Part shown: positions 23,423 through 36,899 of the stretch, piece by piece
Numbering within the stretch: the first letter of the stretch is position 1
How the letters are laid out: each line of letters starts with the position of its first letter
NCBI RefSeq assembly: GCF_963662255.1
Contig: NC_085046.1
Location: forward strand, 21,533,620-21,597,619
Source of the DNA: Cinclus cinclus
Lineage: Eukaryota > Chordata > Aves > Passeriformes > Cinclidae
Reading direction: 5' to 3'
Length of the DNA stretch: 64,000 nt
Notes under the pieces: model-generated
What the model was told of the DNA's origin: nothing
Databases searched by the model: none
What the model saw: only the letters and a program-made list of their open reading frames with translations
Position numbers and translations under genes: made by a program

Positions 23423-26400
23423 ACATCAGGCAGTTACAATGTAGGTAAAAGCAGAGTTTTATTTCACACTACTTTTGGAATATACTCACCTGCGAAAAGG
23501 AAAAAAAAAAAACAACACAACAGCATAAGTATGATTACTGTTGTAATTATCCGTAGAGATAAGATATTATACTATTTCCATAATTAATTTTATGTGCAGA
23601 ATGCATCAAAGGCAATTTAGTGTGAAGCATTTTATTAGGTTCTGTCAATAGCAATGAAGAGAGTTTTATTTCATTTCGCTGTAGTTCAAAAATACTCCTA
23701 AGGGTGCGGTTTCTAATTTCCTGTTTGGGAAACCAATTGTGCTATTAGCAAAACAAAATTCTCCGTTGTTTTAGCAGCAATAGTCAGGTTTTATAATGCT
23801 TATGTCTTGGGAGATATATGCAGATATTGAAATGGAAGAGATAAGTCAAGTGACATATAAATCTTCAGAATTAAATCCTGAAAGCATGTTTAATGTGGTC
23901 TTTGCTGTGACACATGGTTTACTGGTGTTTCTAACCTTGTGACATCCTTTTAGCTACATTTATAATTAATTTGATCTCAGCCATATTGCTAGCAGAATTT
24001 TATTTAGAAACTATCCAATGAATATAGTGTTTTATTGGAAAATGTAACAGCTCTTCTATCAGCATAGATACTGAAATAATACAAATGTAATTATTTTTGT
24101 AAATTAAATGCTAAGGTTGAGAGAGAGAATGACTAAGACATTCTCAGGATTGGTGTAATTGCCTAGACCACAAAAAAATTGAATTGAACCCAATATTTCA
24201 TCAAAGTGGAAAATTGTATCTTCTACATATTTTCTACTGTACAGATTAAATGAGTGCACTAAAATAACACATTAACATTTGCATACAAGGTAAACAGGAT
24301 ATGTATTATATATATGATGTAGCCAATTTAACAGTGCAGCACACATATACTAGATATCTATCTGATTAGATGCTTAAATAATATTTGTTTTTATTTCTAG
24401 TGCAGTTCTTGAGAGCAAAGTGCACTCAACTGAAGTTTATTTGCTGCTTGAGTGTCTCTAAACAGAATAATTTCTTAGAGAGTGCCTATGAGCTACCCAT
24501 GCAAAAAAGAAAATATTAGTCAGTGTCAGAAAATATAACATAATAGATTATTATTTATCTAAAAATGTTGGTTTTTATTCTGGGAATTTTGTTTGTCTTT
24601 AGCTTACATTCTGTGTTTTTTAGGAGATTTTGTCCTTATGACTGTTTTCCTTTATAATTGGTTCAGATAAGAATCTTTCTCAGATCATTATGAAAGTTAC
24701 TGATTTATTTCCATATTATTTCATTCATAAAAAATTATTATTCTACAATGTCTCTTGAGTATCCTCTAAGAGTTGCTGAATTTTATTGACCTCATGATTA
24801 TCCAAGTTGTGTATACTTTTGATTTTTTCCTACTAGCTTTAGAAAGGGCCCTTTTAAGGGGAGAAGGAATGTAAAGTAATTTTTCTCTTTCTCTTTTTTG
24901 CTTCCTTTGTTTTGTTTTCCATTCTGACTTTTTAGGGCAGCAATAAAGAACATATTTAAGCATAATTATATGCCAGTGTCCTGTAGAATCCACTAGCTGT
25001 GTGTGTCTCAGTGCTTGTCTAAAGCACAATCAATGTAAAACAGTCAAAAAAACCCCACCCAAATCTGATCTTACAAAAAATACCCCACAGAATTATTGAT
25101 AAATTATTAATATTTGCATCCTTTAAATGCATATACTACCAATGAATGATGAATTTCGTGCTCAGAGCTCTAAGACATCTGAACTTGTGGCACTGAGTCA
25201 TCTCAGAGATTTATCTTAACACTTAAGGGCTCTGTTTTGCCCCAGCACTAATATAAAACCAGTAAAAATTACATAATGTTTTGCACAAAAGTTCTGCCCA
25301 TTTATTTTCTGGTTCTTGCATTGCTAATATTTCTTATTTGGGGATAAATTTTATAAAGGAAAAATTCCTTGGGAAAAAAAAAAAGCTTATGCTTTGTGTT
25401 TCTGAAGATTTATGAGATTAAATCCTGAAAGGCATGACTGGGAGAAGTGAAAATGTTTTGAGCTTCTTTCAGTTTTATTATGAGTATGATGCATACCTAG
25501 TGTAATAAAAAAAATGTTGTGTCTGTGTTCCTATCAAATTGATTAGGACTTTCACAGGAACCATCTGTTTTATCACAATCCTTAGCCACCAAAAAGGAAA
25601 AAAAAAAACAAACCTAGAGAATAAAGAAATTAGAAAAAGATGTCAGAAATACTCCCAGTCTTCACAAAGCAAAGATTAAGAAACACTCTCTGATGAGACT
25701 TAGAGTGTTCAAAGCTCTAATTTGACAGATGTGGAAGGTTCCTAATGACAGCAGATAAAAACAGTTTCAAGGGGGCGATGACAAGCCTAAAGACCAAAGA
25801 GGAGAGATAAGGCAAGAAACAATAGTCTTAGGATTAAGTATTCTGTGGCAGGACCCTGAGGATGCTAATAGAGAAAGTCTAAAGAGGTGTTCAGCTGATG
25901 GATGTTGACGGGTCTTGCCCACTGGGAAAAATCAACAAAACAATCAAAAATATAATTTCTTTTTCATATTGCAAATTTGGAGCTCACAGATCCTAACTTC
26001 CAGTCTTACTCTCCAAACTCTCACATTATTTTTTTGCTCCAGATTCACATGGGCACAATAGCATAGAAGAAAAAGTGGTAGGAACAGGAGTAATTGAACA
26101 AAAGAGATATGATCTCTCTCAGCTTATTTAGAAAAATGAATTATTTTAATTGCAAGTCTGACACATCTTTATAGAGTGCATGAAAATATAGGCCTGGGGA
26201 TTGGGATTTTTTTTAAGGTTGGCCTACAGAGGTTCATTCAAATCTTAGCTGAACAGCTCACTGAAGCTCTAATTGAAACATTTAATTTAGTATTCCATAA
26301 AAATACCTCAAAATACATTTTATCACAGTACCAGCAAATATTAAGTGTTACTTATTACAAGGAGGGAAAAATGATCCTGTGAAAAATTGATTTTTGCTTC

Positions 26401-26915
26401 AGAGGTGCCAGAAGGAAGTTAATTAACTAAATGCACACTGCATACATGAAGTAAGTCAGTTTTGATTATACAGTGAGATTTCCAGTGTGAAAGGACAGTG
26501 CATTTTGTCATTGTTTTATAATTCTCTTTTAAGCAGCATGTGGGAGGATGTGTAGCTATCTACATGTACATAATATTGTGCACTCTTTAAATAGAAGGTA
26601 TTCATTTAAAACTCAAACAAAGGAATCAAGGACAACTGTACCATAAATCAAGGACACATTGAGGAAAACTGAAGCTATATAAAATATCAATTTCTTTTTT
26701 TTTTCTTTTCTCTTTGTCTTTGTGTAATGAAAAATGGCTTTTGAAGAAATTCTCAGTTATGTCTGACATTTCTAGTGATGAATGCTTGTGTTCACTGGGG
26801 CATACTAATAGGAAAAACAAGGAACAATTGAATGTCTTGAAGTAAAATGAGGGTCATTTTAAAGATATGCATAGAGGAGTCTTACACTCTAATAAATGCA
26901 GCCTGTGTAACTCAC

Positions 26916-27264
26916 GGTTGATAAGAAGATGAAAAGCCACATGTCTGTGAAAGAATGTGCAGAAGTTAAATCCTTCTCCTGCATGAAAATCTCTGGTTAC
27001 TTTTCCTTTCCCTAATATTGCCACAAAAAATCTAGTACTGTTCATTCTCAAATTGCTCTGCAGTTTGTTATGAGCCCAAGAAGGAAATTTAAACAATACT
27101 TTAGTTCTGCAAATCAGGGGCAGGGCATGGCTCTTCATGGAGATGGTACGCAGCAAAGTCACCATTAAAGGTGCCAAGGAGATCTCCTGGAGATGGCCTA
27201 GGAGCGACGAGCGCACCTCGTTCAGCAATTTACTACACCAAAACATTGCATTGGCAGTGCTGTC
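26916..27264 (-). other. Long open frame with CpG cluster, possible exon or old gene fragment
   Basis: The minus strand is open from 27264 through 26854 (130 codons after the first ATG at 27246). It is bounded by an acceptor-like site (cttcacag|gacagc at 27264) and a donor-like ACC|GTGAGT at 26916/26915, giving a 349-bp candidate. The right-hand part, about 27122-27225, holds five CpGs in roughly 90 bp, unusual against its CpG-poor surroundings. The opposite strand is also open (27137-27460), which weakens the coding case. I do not recognise the peptide. It could be a degenerate processed gene piece, an exon or a regulatory island. Confidence 0.15.
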
Positions 27265-28108
27265 CTGTGAAGTGGTGGTTGCTCAGTCATTCTTGGGGAA
27301 AATATGTTTTAATTCTTTCTTCATTATAGTAAATTTGTTATGCTTTTTTTGGAATAAACAGGTAATTAATGACTTTGAGATATTTTCATTATGCTGTTGC
27401 ACTAGGAAGATTTACTTAATCAAGTGCGAAATTCCTGTGAATTTTAATGAAATAAAATAGTAATGTTTGACCAATTTATGAGCCATTATTTATGAAAAAC
27501 AAGAAAGAAACCTTAACCCAAATTGCTTGCTAAAACTCATGAGCTTAAGCAGAAGGAAGCTGCAATTGCATATTTTATCAGTATTTCAAAACTACTTAGG
27601 TTAAAATAGGCTTGGTGAAAGTAAATTAAAAAAAAAAAAAGGCATTCCAAATTGGAAATAACAAGAGAAGTGTCAAATTTCCAGAAAATTTTGACTGAAT
27701 GACCTTGGAATTGGTTTCGTATACATTGTTACATATATTTATATGGTCAGGAATGCTCCTGAGACTTCAAAACTCATATCCTTGCTATTACTCTGCTTAA
27801 ATTTATCTCAGATTTTCTGGTGACAGCATTGTTTATTCTCTGCTATTGATAAAATATGAGAAAATATAAGAAAATATAATATATATTTTTCTAATATAAG
27901 AAAAAAAAGCAGAAAGAGCTGATATGTTCAAAAGACATAACTAATTTATGCTTGAAAGATAAATAGAATTAGAATGGCAGATTTTTTTGTTATTTTTCAA
28001 TAGTTTCTTTTAGACAAAACCAAAGAAGTGAACCTTAATATGCAAATTATTGGAGCAGGTATAGAAGGTAGTTAAACAAAGATTTTCTGTGGGCAGCAGA
28101 ATCACAGA

Positions 28109-28110
<2 letters not shown>

Positions 28111-28139
<29 letters not shown>
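28111..28139 (+). repeat. (AGAT)n microsatellite
   Basis: Just over seven perfect AGAT units. They directly follow 'gaatcacagaat', which resembles the reverse complement of a CR1 3' tail. Confidence 0.95.
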
Positions 28140-29013
28140 CTGATAATACGGTTGAGACAAATGAAAATCTGGCATTTCCATCTTATGTTAAATACAAAAC
28201 TGAAATATGTTACATTGTTGTCCGCAACCTCGTCTTGGGACAGTTTGAATGTACTGAAATAGCTCCTAAAATTCAAACAGTAAGAGGAACCAGCAACATC
28301 ACAATAGAACAAGGCAGGACAAGAAGTAGAAATTGTCAGACACCTAAACTCAGAGGGATGGGGCTATTTTTAACAAAATAAAAGATCATTTAGTCTTGGG
28401 GAAGTTGCAGAAAGAAAGAAAAGTAGAACTACAGCCTGCCCTGGTCAGATCAAACCCTGACCCTGCTCAGATCATACTGTCCATTTTTGCACTCAGCTCT
28501 TGTCAAGATAATAGATCAAGATACAGCAATGAATTTTAAGACTTCCTTTTAGATGTTCTTTAACTTTTTCTTTTAGTATTCTAGTATGAAAAGTCATATC
28601 TCTTTATACTAATGAAAATCTTCTACTGTACTCTAGAATTATAATATTCCTAAAATGGTTGTAAATCAAAATGATGGAATGAAGCATCTACTGAAAATTG
28701 AAACATTAATAATTATTTTTCCAGTTGATATCAAGATCCTAAAGTGATTATATTTTTATGGAGAAATATTTACTTTGAAACAATCATAATAATTTAAAAT
28801 TCTTAGTACAGTAATGAACAATGCTAAATGATTTCAGCTTTTTATTTTAAGTTCAGTAATAAAATTACATGCAGAGGATGATACACAGGACCACAAACCA
28901 TAACAAGTAAAAATATGTTCCTCAGTAAGCCAATATAGCAACTCTGAAACAAAAAATAAGATTGCTTAAATGTTTCCTGAAAGAGGAAATCTTATTGGTA
29001 GTATTCAAATATT

Positions 29014-29582
29014 GAATCAGAGAATCACAGAACTGTTTAGGTTGGGAAAGTGCTTAAAGATCATCCAATCCAACCATTAACCTTACAGTTCCATGTCCAC
29101 CACCAAACCTCAATGTCACATCTACACATCTTTTAAATACCTCGAGGGATGATGGCTCAATCACCTCCCTGGGGAGACTGTGCCAATGTTTGACAACACC
29201 TTCAGTGAAGAGATTTTTCCTTGTATCCAATCTAAGCCTTTCCTGGTGGGACTTGAGGCCATTTCCTGTCTTCTTGTCACTGCTTACCTGGGAGAAGAGG
29301 CTGATCCCCACCTAGCTGCAGACTCCTCTCAGGTATTGTAGAGAGCAATGAGGTCCCTCCTGAGAGTCCTCCAGGCTGAACAATCCCAGCTCCATCAGCA
29401 GCTCCTCACCAGACTCATGTTGCCTATCTTCATTACTCTTCTCTGGATATGCTCCAGCCTCTCAATGTCTTTTTTGTAGCAAGGGGCCCAAAACTGAATG
29501 TGGCTCGAGGTGCAGCCTCACCAGTGCCAAATACAGGGGGACAATCGCTGCCCTGGTCCAGCTGGCCAGGCTATTGCTGGTA
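29014..29582 (-). mobile_element. CR1 LINE 3' part, antisense
   Basis: The reverse complement ends at 29014 with TTCTGTGATTCTCTGATTC, an avian CR1 tail. Upstream are the usual 3'-region blocks: 'gaggctgcacctcgag', 'gggccccttgctac', 'attgagaggctggagca', 'gagctgggattgttcagcctgg', 'gacctcattgctctctac'. The last part of ORF2 is still open for 85 codons on the minus strand (29311-29054). Short recognisable CR1 strings include [19 protein letters not shown] and [11 protein letters not shown], ending MVGLDDL. The 5' end (about 29582) is the usual truncation point. It is not able to move. Confidence 0.92.
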
Positions 29583-32500
29583 ATATGACAGCTCAGAGTA
29601 TTGCACTAAGTTGTGTCAAAAATACATTGGAGCCCACAGGGGAGGAAATATTTTCCTAGCTTACTTTGGTCAAGGCTTTGATCAAGCTTTCATCAAGCTC
29701 TTTGGATGAAAATTTAAATTAAAATCAAGTGGCTTTCAGTCTACAGTAAGTTGTACCATTTGCAACAAAATGGTAAGACACATAAGAATAAGAATTGTGA
29801 GAGTCTACATGGGGTCAACATTTTGGTTCTGTTCCTTTTTTTCATTAGAAGACAAATATATTTCTTTAAATATTTTGAATACCGTGACAATCTTTTAGAG
29901 GCTGCAGTGGAGAGGAAAATAACAAACTTATTTGTTTATGTTTTTATCTAAGAAGATAAGATTAAATTACCACAAAATAAAATACAAAGTGAAAGTGTAT
30001 GGAAGGCAAGGAAAACAAGTAGCTATTTGGAGTAAGCTTGCTGGAAGAGATGCAATGAGCAATATTGACAGATTTTGTAATTGCAATAGAAAAAAAAAAA
30101 ACAAAAACAAAACATTTCAGACTTAGCTGTCCTTGTCCTTGAAAAGCAGATGTGGACAAGATAAATTATTTTTTTCTGTTCTGGTACATATCTTATTCCT
30201 TCTTTATAGGACACCTAATATATTACAAAGTTTCAGTGTAATTTAAGTATGCTAATGACTGTTTTCATGTCAGGCACAATATCTTCACCAATGTTACTAA
30301 TTTTTTACTTTTCAGATACTGTCTGAAAGTGTAATTCTTCTAACACTGATTCCAGAGCAATTTGAGAGCAACCCAAACTTCTCAGAAAGCCAACATGAGG
30401 AAATACTGTGTAATGGTATTGCTTTCTATAACATCAATTTTTAAATTAGGCCACCCAAAACCAGTGGACAAACATTCTGAAAAGCTTCTAATGTTTCTTT
30501 TAAAAATATAGATAAAAGCTTCAAAATATGAAAATGTTATTTTGTTGGTATTCAGCCCATAGATACCATATATCATCTTATGACTTATACTTTCATCGAT
30601 GCAAGAGCTGAATGACTTATCTACCAGTCTGTTAATCTTTTTTTAAAGGCAATATATTTCTTTCTGAAAAATGCACATAAATGTTTTCTCTTGTCTTACA
30701 ATTGGCAATTTAATGTACTCCTGCACAAATTAACAGTTACAGCTTCATCTTTTTAAGTGCTTCTTAAAGAAAGTTATGTTTTGAATTTCCTCACTTTAAA
30801 TTCTAGTTATGGGACGTTATTGTGTTTTGGATGCAGTTTATAATTTAAAAAAGAGTTGAATTTTGTTCTGCCACAGCTGTTAGTTAATTTCTCCATCTTT
30901 CCTTTTATTCTAAAATAAGTATCTTAGCATCAATATCTAACTTTCTTTTTCCCCACAAAAATTTTATTAAGCATTAGGACTTTATTAGTCCACATATTTA
31001 GAAGACTTATAGCATTTCCCTTCAAGGATATGAAAGAGAAAGAAGTCATAATGACTCTCATTTTCTTCCTTGTGGCAACTGAAATGGCAAACTTTAATTC
31101 TGTCATTCCAGTGAGGTTCCTTGAGGCAAGTAGAGCCTGGCTTTGGGTCCAGGTGGGCTAACCATTGTACAGTCGTATAGTACTTAACCAGGCCAGCTGA
31201 AAATTTGAAAAATTTTTCCTATTCCATTATGTTATCATATCCAAACTGATGACAAACATAATTTAGGACTATTATTAAACTTTTGTCTTTTTGTTCCACC
31301 ACAGGTTCCAAACTGTTCTGTGTAGCACAACAGCTTTTGGTTTTCATCCTGTTTCCAGCTTTTTTACCCTCAGGATAGTCCAACTGTACCATTTGGATAT
31401 ATATTTCATATTATATACATGCATGTTTTTTACCTGTAATAAGAAATAAGAAATATGGTTTTCACCTGCAATAAGAATGATAAACTTCCAATTTTCCTTA
31501 TCACATTACCTTATCCTTATCACAACACCTGTTACCTGTTCTGCTTAAACTTTCAGTGAAAATATCTAGCAAAGTCAGGTTTTCAGCTGGTCTATTCTCC
31601 CAGTCTGGAGGACATCCAGAGGCCTGAGGTTGCTGCCCAGCTCTTGCTGGGGCTCATTTCCCTTGCAGAAACATCAGTCCCTGCCAGAGCCACCCTGTAG
31701 CAGCTCTGGACTCCTTTTCCTCACAGCTCTGCCTGTGAGCCAATATCCCAGCTTGGTCCAGTCCCAACTGAGTGCTCAATGGCTGGGGCTGCCCCCGCTG
31801 CCCTGCATCCTGGGAATGGGATGAGCCCAAGCTGTAGAGTCCTGCTTTGCCCCTTCAGAAAAACTCTCATGGCTGTTGATCCTCATCACTCCAGCCCATG
31901 AGCACCCTGAGATTTCCCTAACATCCACTGTCCAGCCATGTGATCCTTTTGGTACAACCATAATGGCCGGCTTCCTTCCCACTCATGTCTGTTCTGGCTA
32001 AACATTTCTATAACCATCTGCAAAGGTATGGGCTTTATAAGGCAGTTTAATTTGAAGTTTACCTTGATATAAAACAGTGTGCTGCCTTTCTCTTCTCTGG
32101 GAAAAAATCCTAGTCACCAGTTTTACCTTGGCTATGAACTGCAGAGGAGGAGGAGCTGCTGCAAGTGAACCTTCAGAGAGACATAAGGAGTAAAGCTTTT
32201 TATGCCAAAGAGCTGCCAGAAACTTTTCCTGTCAACAAAACAATAAGGCAACATTATGCTAGTCAAAAGTATGATCCTGATGCATTTAGCTCCTTAGTCT
32301 CTTTCAAAGTGTGGTCCAAAATTGCTGAAGTGATTGGCATTTGACAGATCATTGCTGAACCTTTTGTTATTTCTTGTCACCCTTCTCTTCTGTATTATAT
32401 CATTGAGTCTGATGGGAACTGTGAAAGTTAATGTCCTTATTCTGAAACAAGACTTGATGTAAGATATCCAGCAAGAGTATTTGGGTTTTGTGCATTCTGG

Positions 32501-34394
32501 GAAATGGGCAGCAATTCTATGTGCACAACTTAAAAAATGCAAGATGAGACGTAAAAGTCAGTGTTGGAATGTTCACACACTATAGCAGCTATTCCAGCCA
32601 GAAAATATTCGGTATTTGAAAAGTTGTTAAAATCATTATCAGAAAGTTCAGAGAACACAGTTCAGTAAGCATGGTCAAACTAAGTAGAAAAATTGCCTAT
32701 GGAAGGCCAGCAAATTGGAGTTGGAATAATATGAACATGGTTTCTGCCAGCTTAAAACTCAAGTCTTTCCAATAAGTTAACTGATCAGTAAACCTAAAAT
32801 AATTCATGGGCGATCAGAAAGGGTTAGGCAACTTAATTTTATTGATGACTTTCAAATGTGACATGAAACTACTTCCAGTGCAAAGTACATGTCTTGAGAT
32901 GCTCATGCATGCATGTAGGGGAGGATTTATGTAATCTGGATTTACCCATCTAAAAGTTGTCTTTAGCTATCTCTCCTCTCTCCTGCGATGAATATAACGG
33001 TGACAGAGCATTCAAGGGCTTCTTCTTACTGCACTAATAAATAATAGCCTGGGTGTTTACACTTTTGTGGACTAATGTTAGGTCAGAGAAATGCATCTTG
33101 CTGAAGATGAAGCTTATCCTCATTGCCTGTTATGTGCTGACCCTTTCATCACTATCACAGTTTATGGGATTATGATGGTGCCAACAGCACAAGTGTGTTT
33201 TATGGAAAGGAACATAAGGAATGGCTGAATTACACAAAATGTATGGGTAAAGATATGCCAGCCTTTAATAATGCATGACAGAAGTGAAATGGTGTGCAAA
33301 GTGTTTCATTTGCTTGAGAATGACTCATCTTTCCAAAAAAATGTGAAGGGAACAAATCACAACTCCAAACTCTAAAAGGTTCATCTATTACAGAATGTTA
33401 TGGACCATATACAGTGAACATGTTACTGTGTTGGGACCTCAGTCATCTCAGCCTCAACAGGCTGTTGCACTATGTAGTTCAGCAAGGAACTTGGATGTAC
33501 TGAAATATTTTTCTCTGTGAAGTTGTGTGATAAAATTAAATGTATGAGTTGCATTTAGACTTTAAACAGACAATATTTCAGTCAGGACAAGCTAAAATAG
33601 CTCTTCTTGCCTGTATCTGTGTTAGCTTCTGTCTTGTATTTGGGACGCGGCAGCTGCATTTCAACCTTTCCTTGCAGTGTGTTCTTGGTACATCACAGGA
33701 AGTCACAAGCACTGTAGGAATATTAAAATTAAAGAATAGAAAATGAAGGAAGTGCAGATCACACTGCAATTTCTTCAAGAAGAGTTGGGACTATCCTTAC
33801 TCACAATTTTTCCTGTTCAGTGTGAAGATTAAAACATTTATAAACATTATGGGCATAATTCAGCTACCTAGTTAGGTACTGAATGGATCTTCAGAGATAT
33901 TTGCTTTGTGTGTCAACTGTGTGTGGACCTTGGACACCTGTTTCACTTTAAGTTGCAGTGAAATGGAAGAAAAACTTCTCAAGCAAGGTTGGGCACTTTT
34001 AAAATTTGTGAAAGACGGGTGGAGGTTTTATTCCTTTCCTTCTATGTAAAAAATATGACACTTTGGAAGAAAAGAGTCTAATCAGTGGATGATAACTATC
34101 ATTGTCAGGTGATTTGGCAGGAGATAGTAAAGGTTCTCCAGGTAAAGGATCTCATTCTGATATCCCCGGAGTCCAGCCATCAACCAACAGTTTCATCTGT
34201 GTGAGGGGCTGCTGTCTGCAGGGTCCTCACTGCTTGGAAGAAAACACATTCTGCAGCATGCAGCAAACTTGTCTAGGGTGGGGAAGTCACCCAACAGCCT
34301 GATTGCCACTGGTGTCTCCAGCTCCTTTCCAAATAGCAGGTGGCTGAAAGTAAGAGCAGGTCCCTTTCACAGAAGTTCAACTTTATAATTCAAA

Positions 34395-34413
34395 ACGCTT
34401 CTTGCAGAAGCGT
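34395..34413. repeat. Perfect 8-bp inverted repeat, 3-nt loop
   Basis: ACGCTTCT, loop TGC, then AGAAGCGT. A CpG lies in each arm, and more CpGs follow (cgtacg, gaccggg). No T-run follows, and no tRNA or miRNA-length stem is visible. Confidence 0.6.
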
Positions 34414-36445
34414 ACGTGTAGACCGGGTACAATCTGATTGCTGTTAGTGATGAACACCCTTCAGCACTTTACATGTAGATTGTTCTGTAGATTGCCTTGC
34501 TGAGCAGAGTAAGGATGCTTGTCTTTGTATTTAAGATATGTTTGAAGGGCCTAAGAAAGGCAATTTGAGTGGACAATGATGCAGGAATAAATAATTATTG
34601 ATCCAGATTTTCAGTGTAAATTTAAACCTTTCATTATATTTATAAACCCTCAGATAAATGTGAAGCTTTTTTCCTCTGTTATTGCATGCCCTTATTATTT
34701 TTCTGCTACAGAAAGGGAAAATGTGTTGAAACACACAAAGGATGACCACCCAGTAAATATAAGGTGGTAGTATCTCAAGACACTTTGTTTTGCATTGGCC
34801 TGAATATGTCTTTAAGAGACCAGGTTTCTCAATGAGTGGAGTTAGGACTGAGTAGGGGTCTGACCTACAAAAGGGTGCACAAACTTAATCAGTATGAAAA
34901 AACATAATCTATAAAAGCCCCTGTATAAATAGAAACTTTAATCCTCCTGAGGTAAAACAAAGACAGGGAGAAAACCATCTGTCAAAAATAACCCCAAAAC
35001 ATATCTACCACAATGAATCTAAAAAATCCGTCACTGACATTAGTCAGATTTCTGGTAGAGGAAAAATGTCATGCAACTCTACATTAAGACAATAGATTAC
35101 GTTTTGGTGCATGAAAACTGATGTGATGGCAGGTCAACAAATCCATCCATATTAGATAGTGGTTATTAAGAGAATTCTAGAAAAAAAGTAAAGAAAAAAA
35201 AATAATGAGATAATGGAGAGAATTAATTTTAAACACCCAGGATCTTTCTAGATATGTTCAAATCAAAATTTGCTCCTTGTGAGACTGAACCTTTACTAGA
35301 GCCATTTGAAATAATTTCCAATTCTTCAGGATTCAGAGAAAATCATTTACAGCTATGGTCTGATCTTACTGCCATTGCAATTGTGGCAAATGACCAAGTC
35401 ACTTGCATCACTTGAAGACTGGAACTATAAATCCTCTTTGCCTTCAGTCCCTAGATATTCCTCTTGTCCAGATGCTATTCAAACAGTTTCCTATAGGATT
35501 AGGAATTAGAAATTGCAGATGGACTAGTGCAAAATATTCTGATATTAATAACTTTGGAACTGGTAGCAAAGCTGGTCCTGCAAAATGGAAAATAATGCCA
35601 ATATTTTGCAGCAACTAGGCATAGCTAGACTTTATTCATATCCCTGTTATTCACATTCTCACATTGTATGCCCCCATTTAGTACAATTACATGTTATTTT
35701 ATAACTGACAGAGAACACTTTTCATTGCCATTGTTTTGAAAGGAAGTGTGACATGCTAGGGAAAGTTGACATACCTAGATGCCAGAAAGAGTAGTACAAA
35801 GTACAAAAGTACAAAGTGTTTCATTCTACAAAAGTATCTCTGGAAGCCACTGGGACACACATCTTTGATATTGTCCTATCTACTTGCTCTGTGTATTGTA
35901 TGGAAAACTCTCTGTAGTATTTGTCTGTGAAACGTGTCACACAGCTAAGAGATGTGTTCCTTACCAGAACTGTGCTGTGTTTGTCTCCAGAGATTTGAAT
36001 GCTGATGAACAAGCTTCTCCAGGCAGTCTGAAAAGACGATGAACAGACCTCTCTAAAGCAGCTGTGAGAATAGACTCAAAGAGGGGAGAAAAGCTTTGCA
36101 AAGGTCATGGCATTATATGGTAAAATCAGTGATCCACAGAAAACAACTCCTATCCAAGAACAGAGCAAGCAGAACACTTTAAACAACCCAGGAAAGGAAA
36201 ATTTGGAAGATAATGTACAGGAAAACAGGAAAAAATATAACATTGCCTACTGACAGTATTAGACACAGATTATGTGATTAAAATGAGAATAAAAGACGGA
36301 ATTCCCTCAGGAATCTTATTTGAATTTATATCATTCCTTCATTCCCTTTGCTTCTTAGATGAAGTGAAAGAAAATAATAATTTATAAAAATGCCAGATTA
36401 TTTTTTTCTTTTTGCTTTCAGGGAGACAATAAGGATTAAAAAAGC

Positions 36446-36464
36446 TTTTTTTTTTTTTTTTTTT
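36446..36464 (+). repeat. Poly(T) run, 19 nt
   Basis: An uninterrupted run of 19 T, with no recognisable antisense retroposed sequence next to it. Confidence 0.9.
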
Positions 36465-36899
36465 GCAATATGATGTTGTAGAAAATATTTTTATTAAGTG
36501 TTTCAGCAAAAATAAGTTTTTCATTTCTAGTATCATACAGATATTTTTTCCTAAAGTTCTGAAATGACAAATTCTCATCCTGGATTTAAATACTATGCAA
36601 TGAAGCAGGATTCCATCACCTGTTTCAATGAAATACACAGTTCCTTACAATGGTTTTAAGTTTAAAAAATACAAGACAAATAAAGCATCTAATAATCTAA
36701 TACAAAAATTTAGTATTGTGACTCACTGAAAATCTTCAACATATTGATAGGATTTAGTAAGAAAATATTAAGGTTCTTGTACTGGCTCTCAGAAACACAG
36801 TTTGTAATGCAGAAAACATAGCATTCCTTAGGTCATGCTGTTTGACCAAAAAAAATTTCCCTGGGTGGTGTAAATGCCATTGCTATTCTCCCTGTAGTA

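Larger units (their letters stand above)
23423..29013. other. Unique AT-rich DNA
   Basis: No confirmed gene. It contains short A runs (about 23500, 25374, 27629), an AT-rich stretch at 27850-27910, a CpG-dense block with a long minus-strand open frame (26916-27264, listed separately) and an AGAT microsatellite. The rest is ordinary AT-rich sequence. Confidence 0.55.
29583..36899. other. Unique non-coding DNA
   Basis: No gene or transposon recognised. A GC-richer patch at about 31590-31985 has no family that I can name. A conserved-looking block at about 32940-33250 and a small perfect hairpin at 34395-34413 are treated as findings. A 19-nt T run lies at 36446-36464. Confidence 0.55.
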
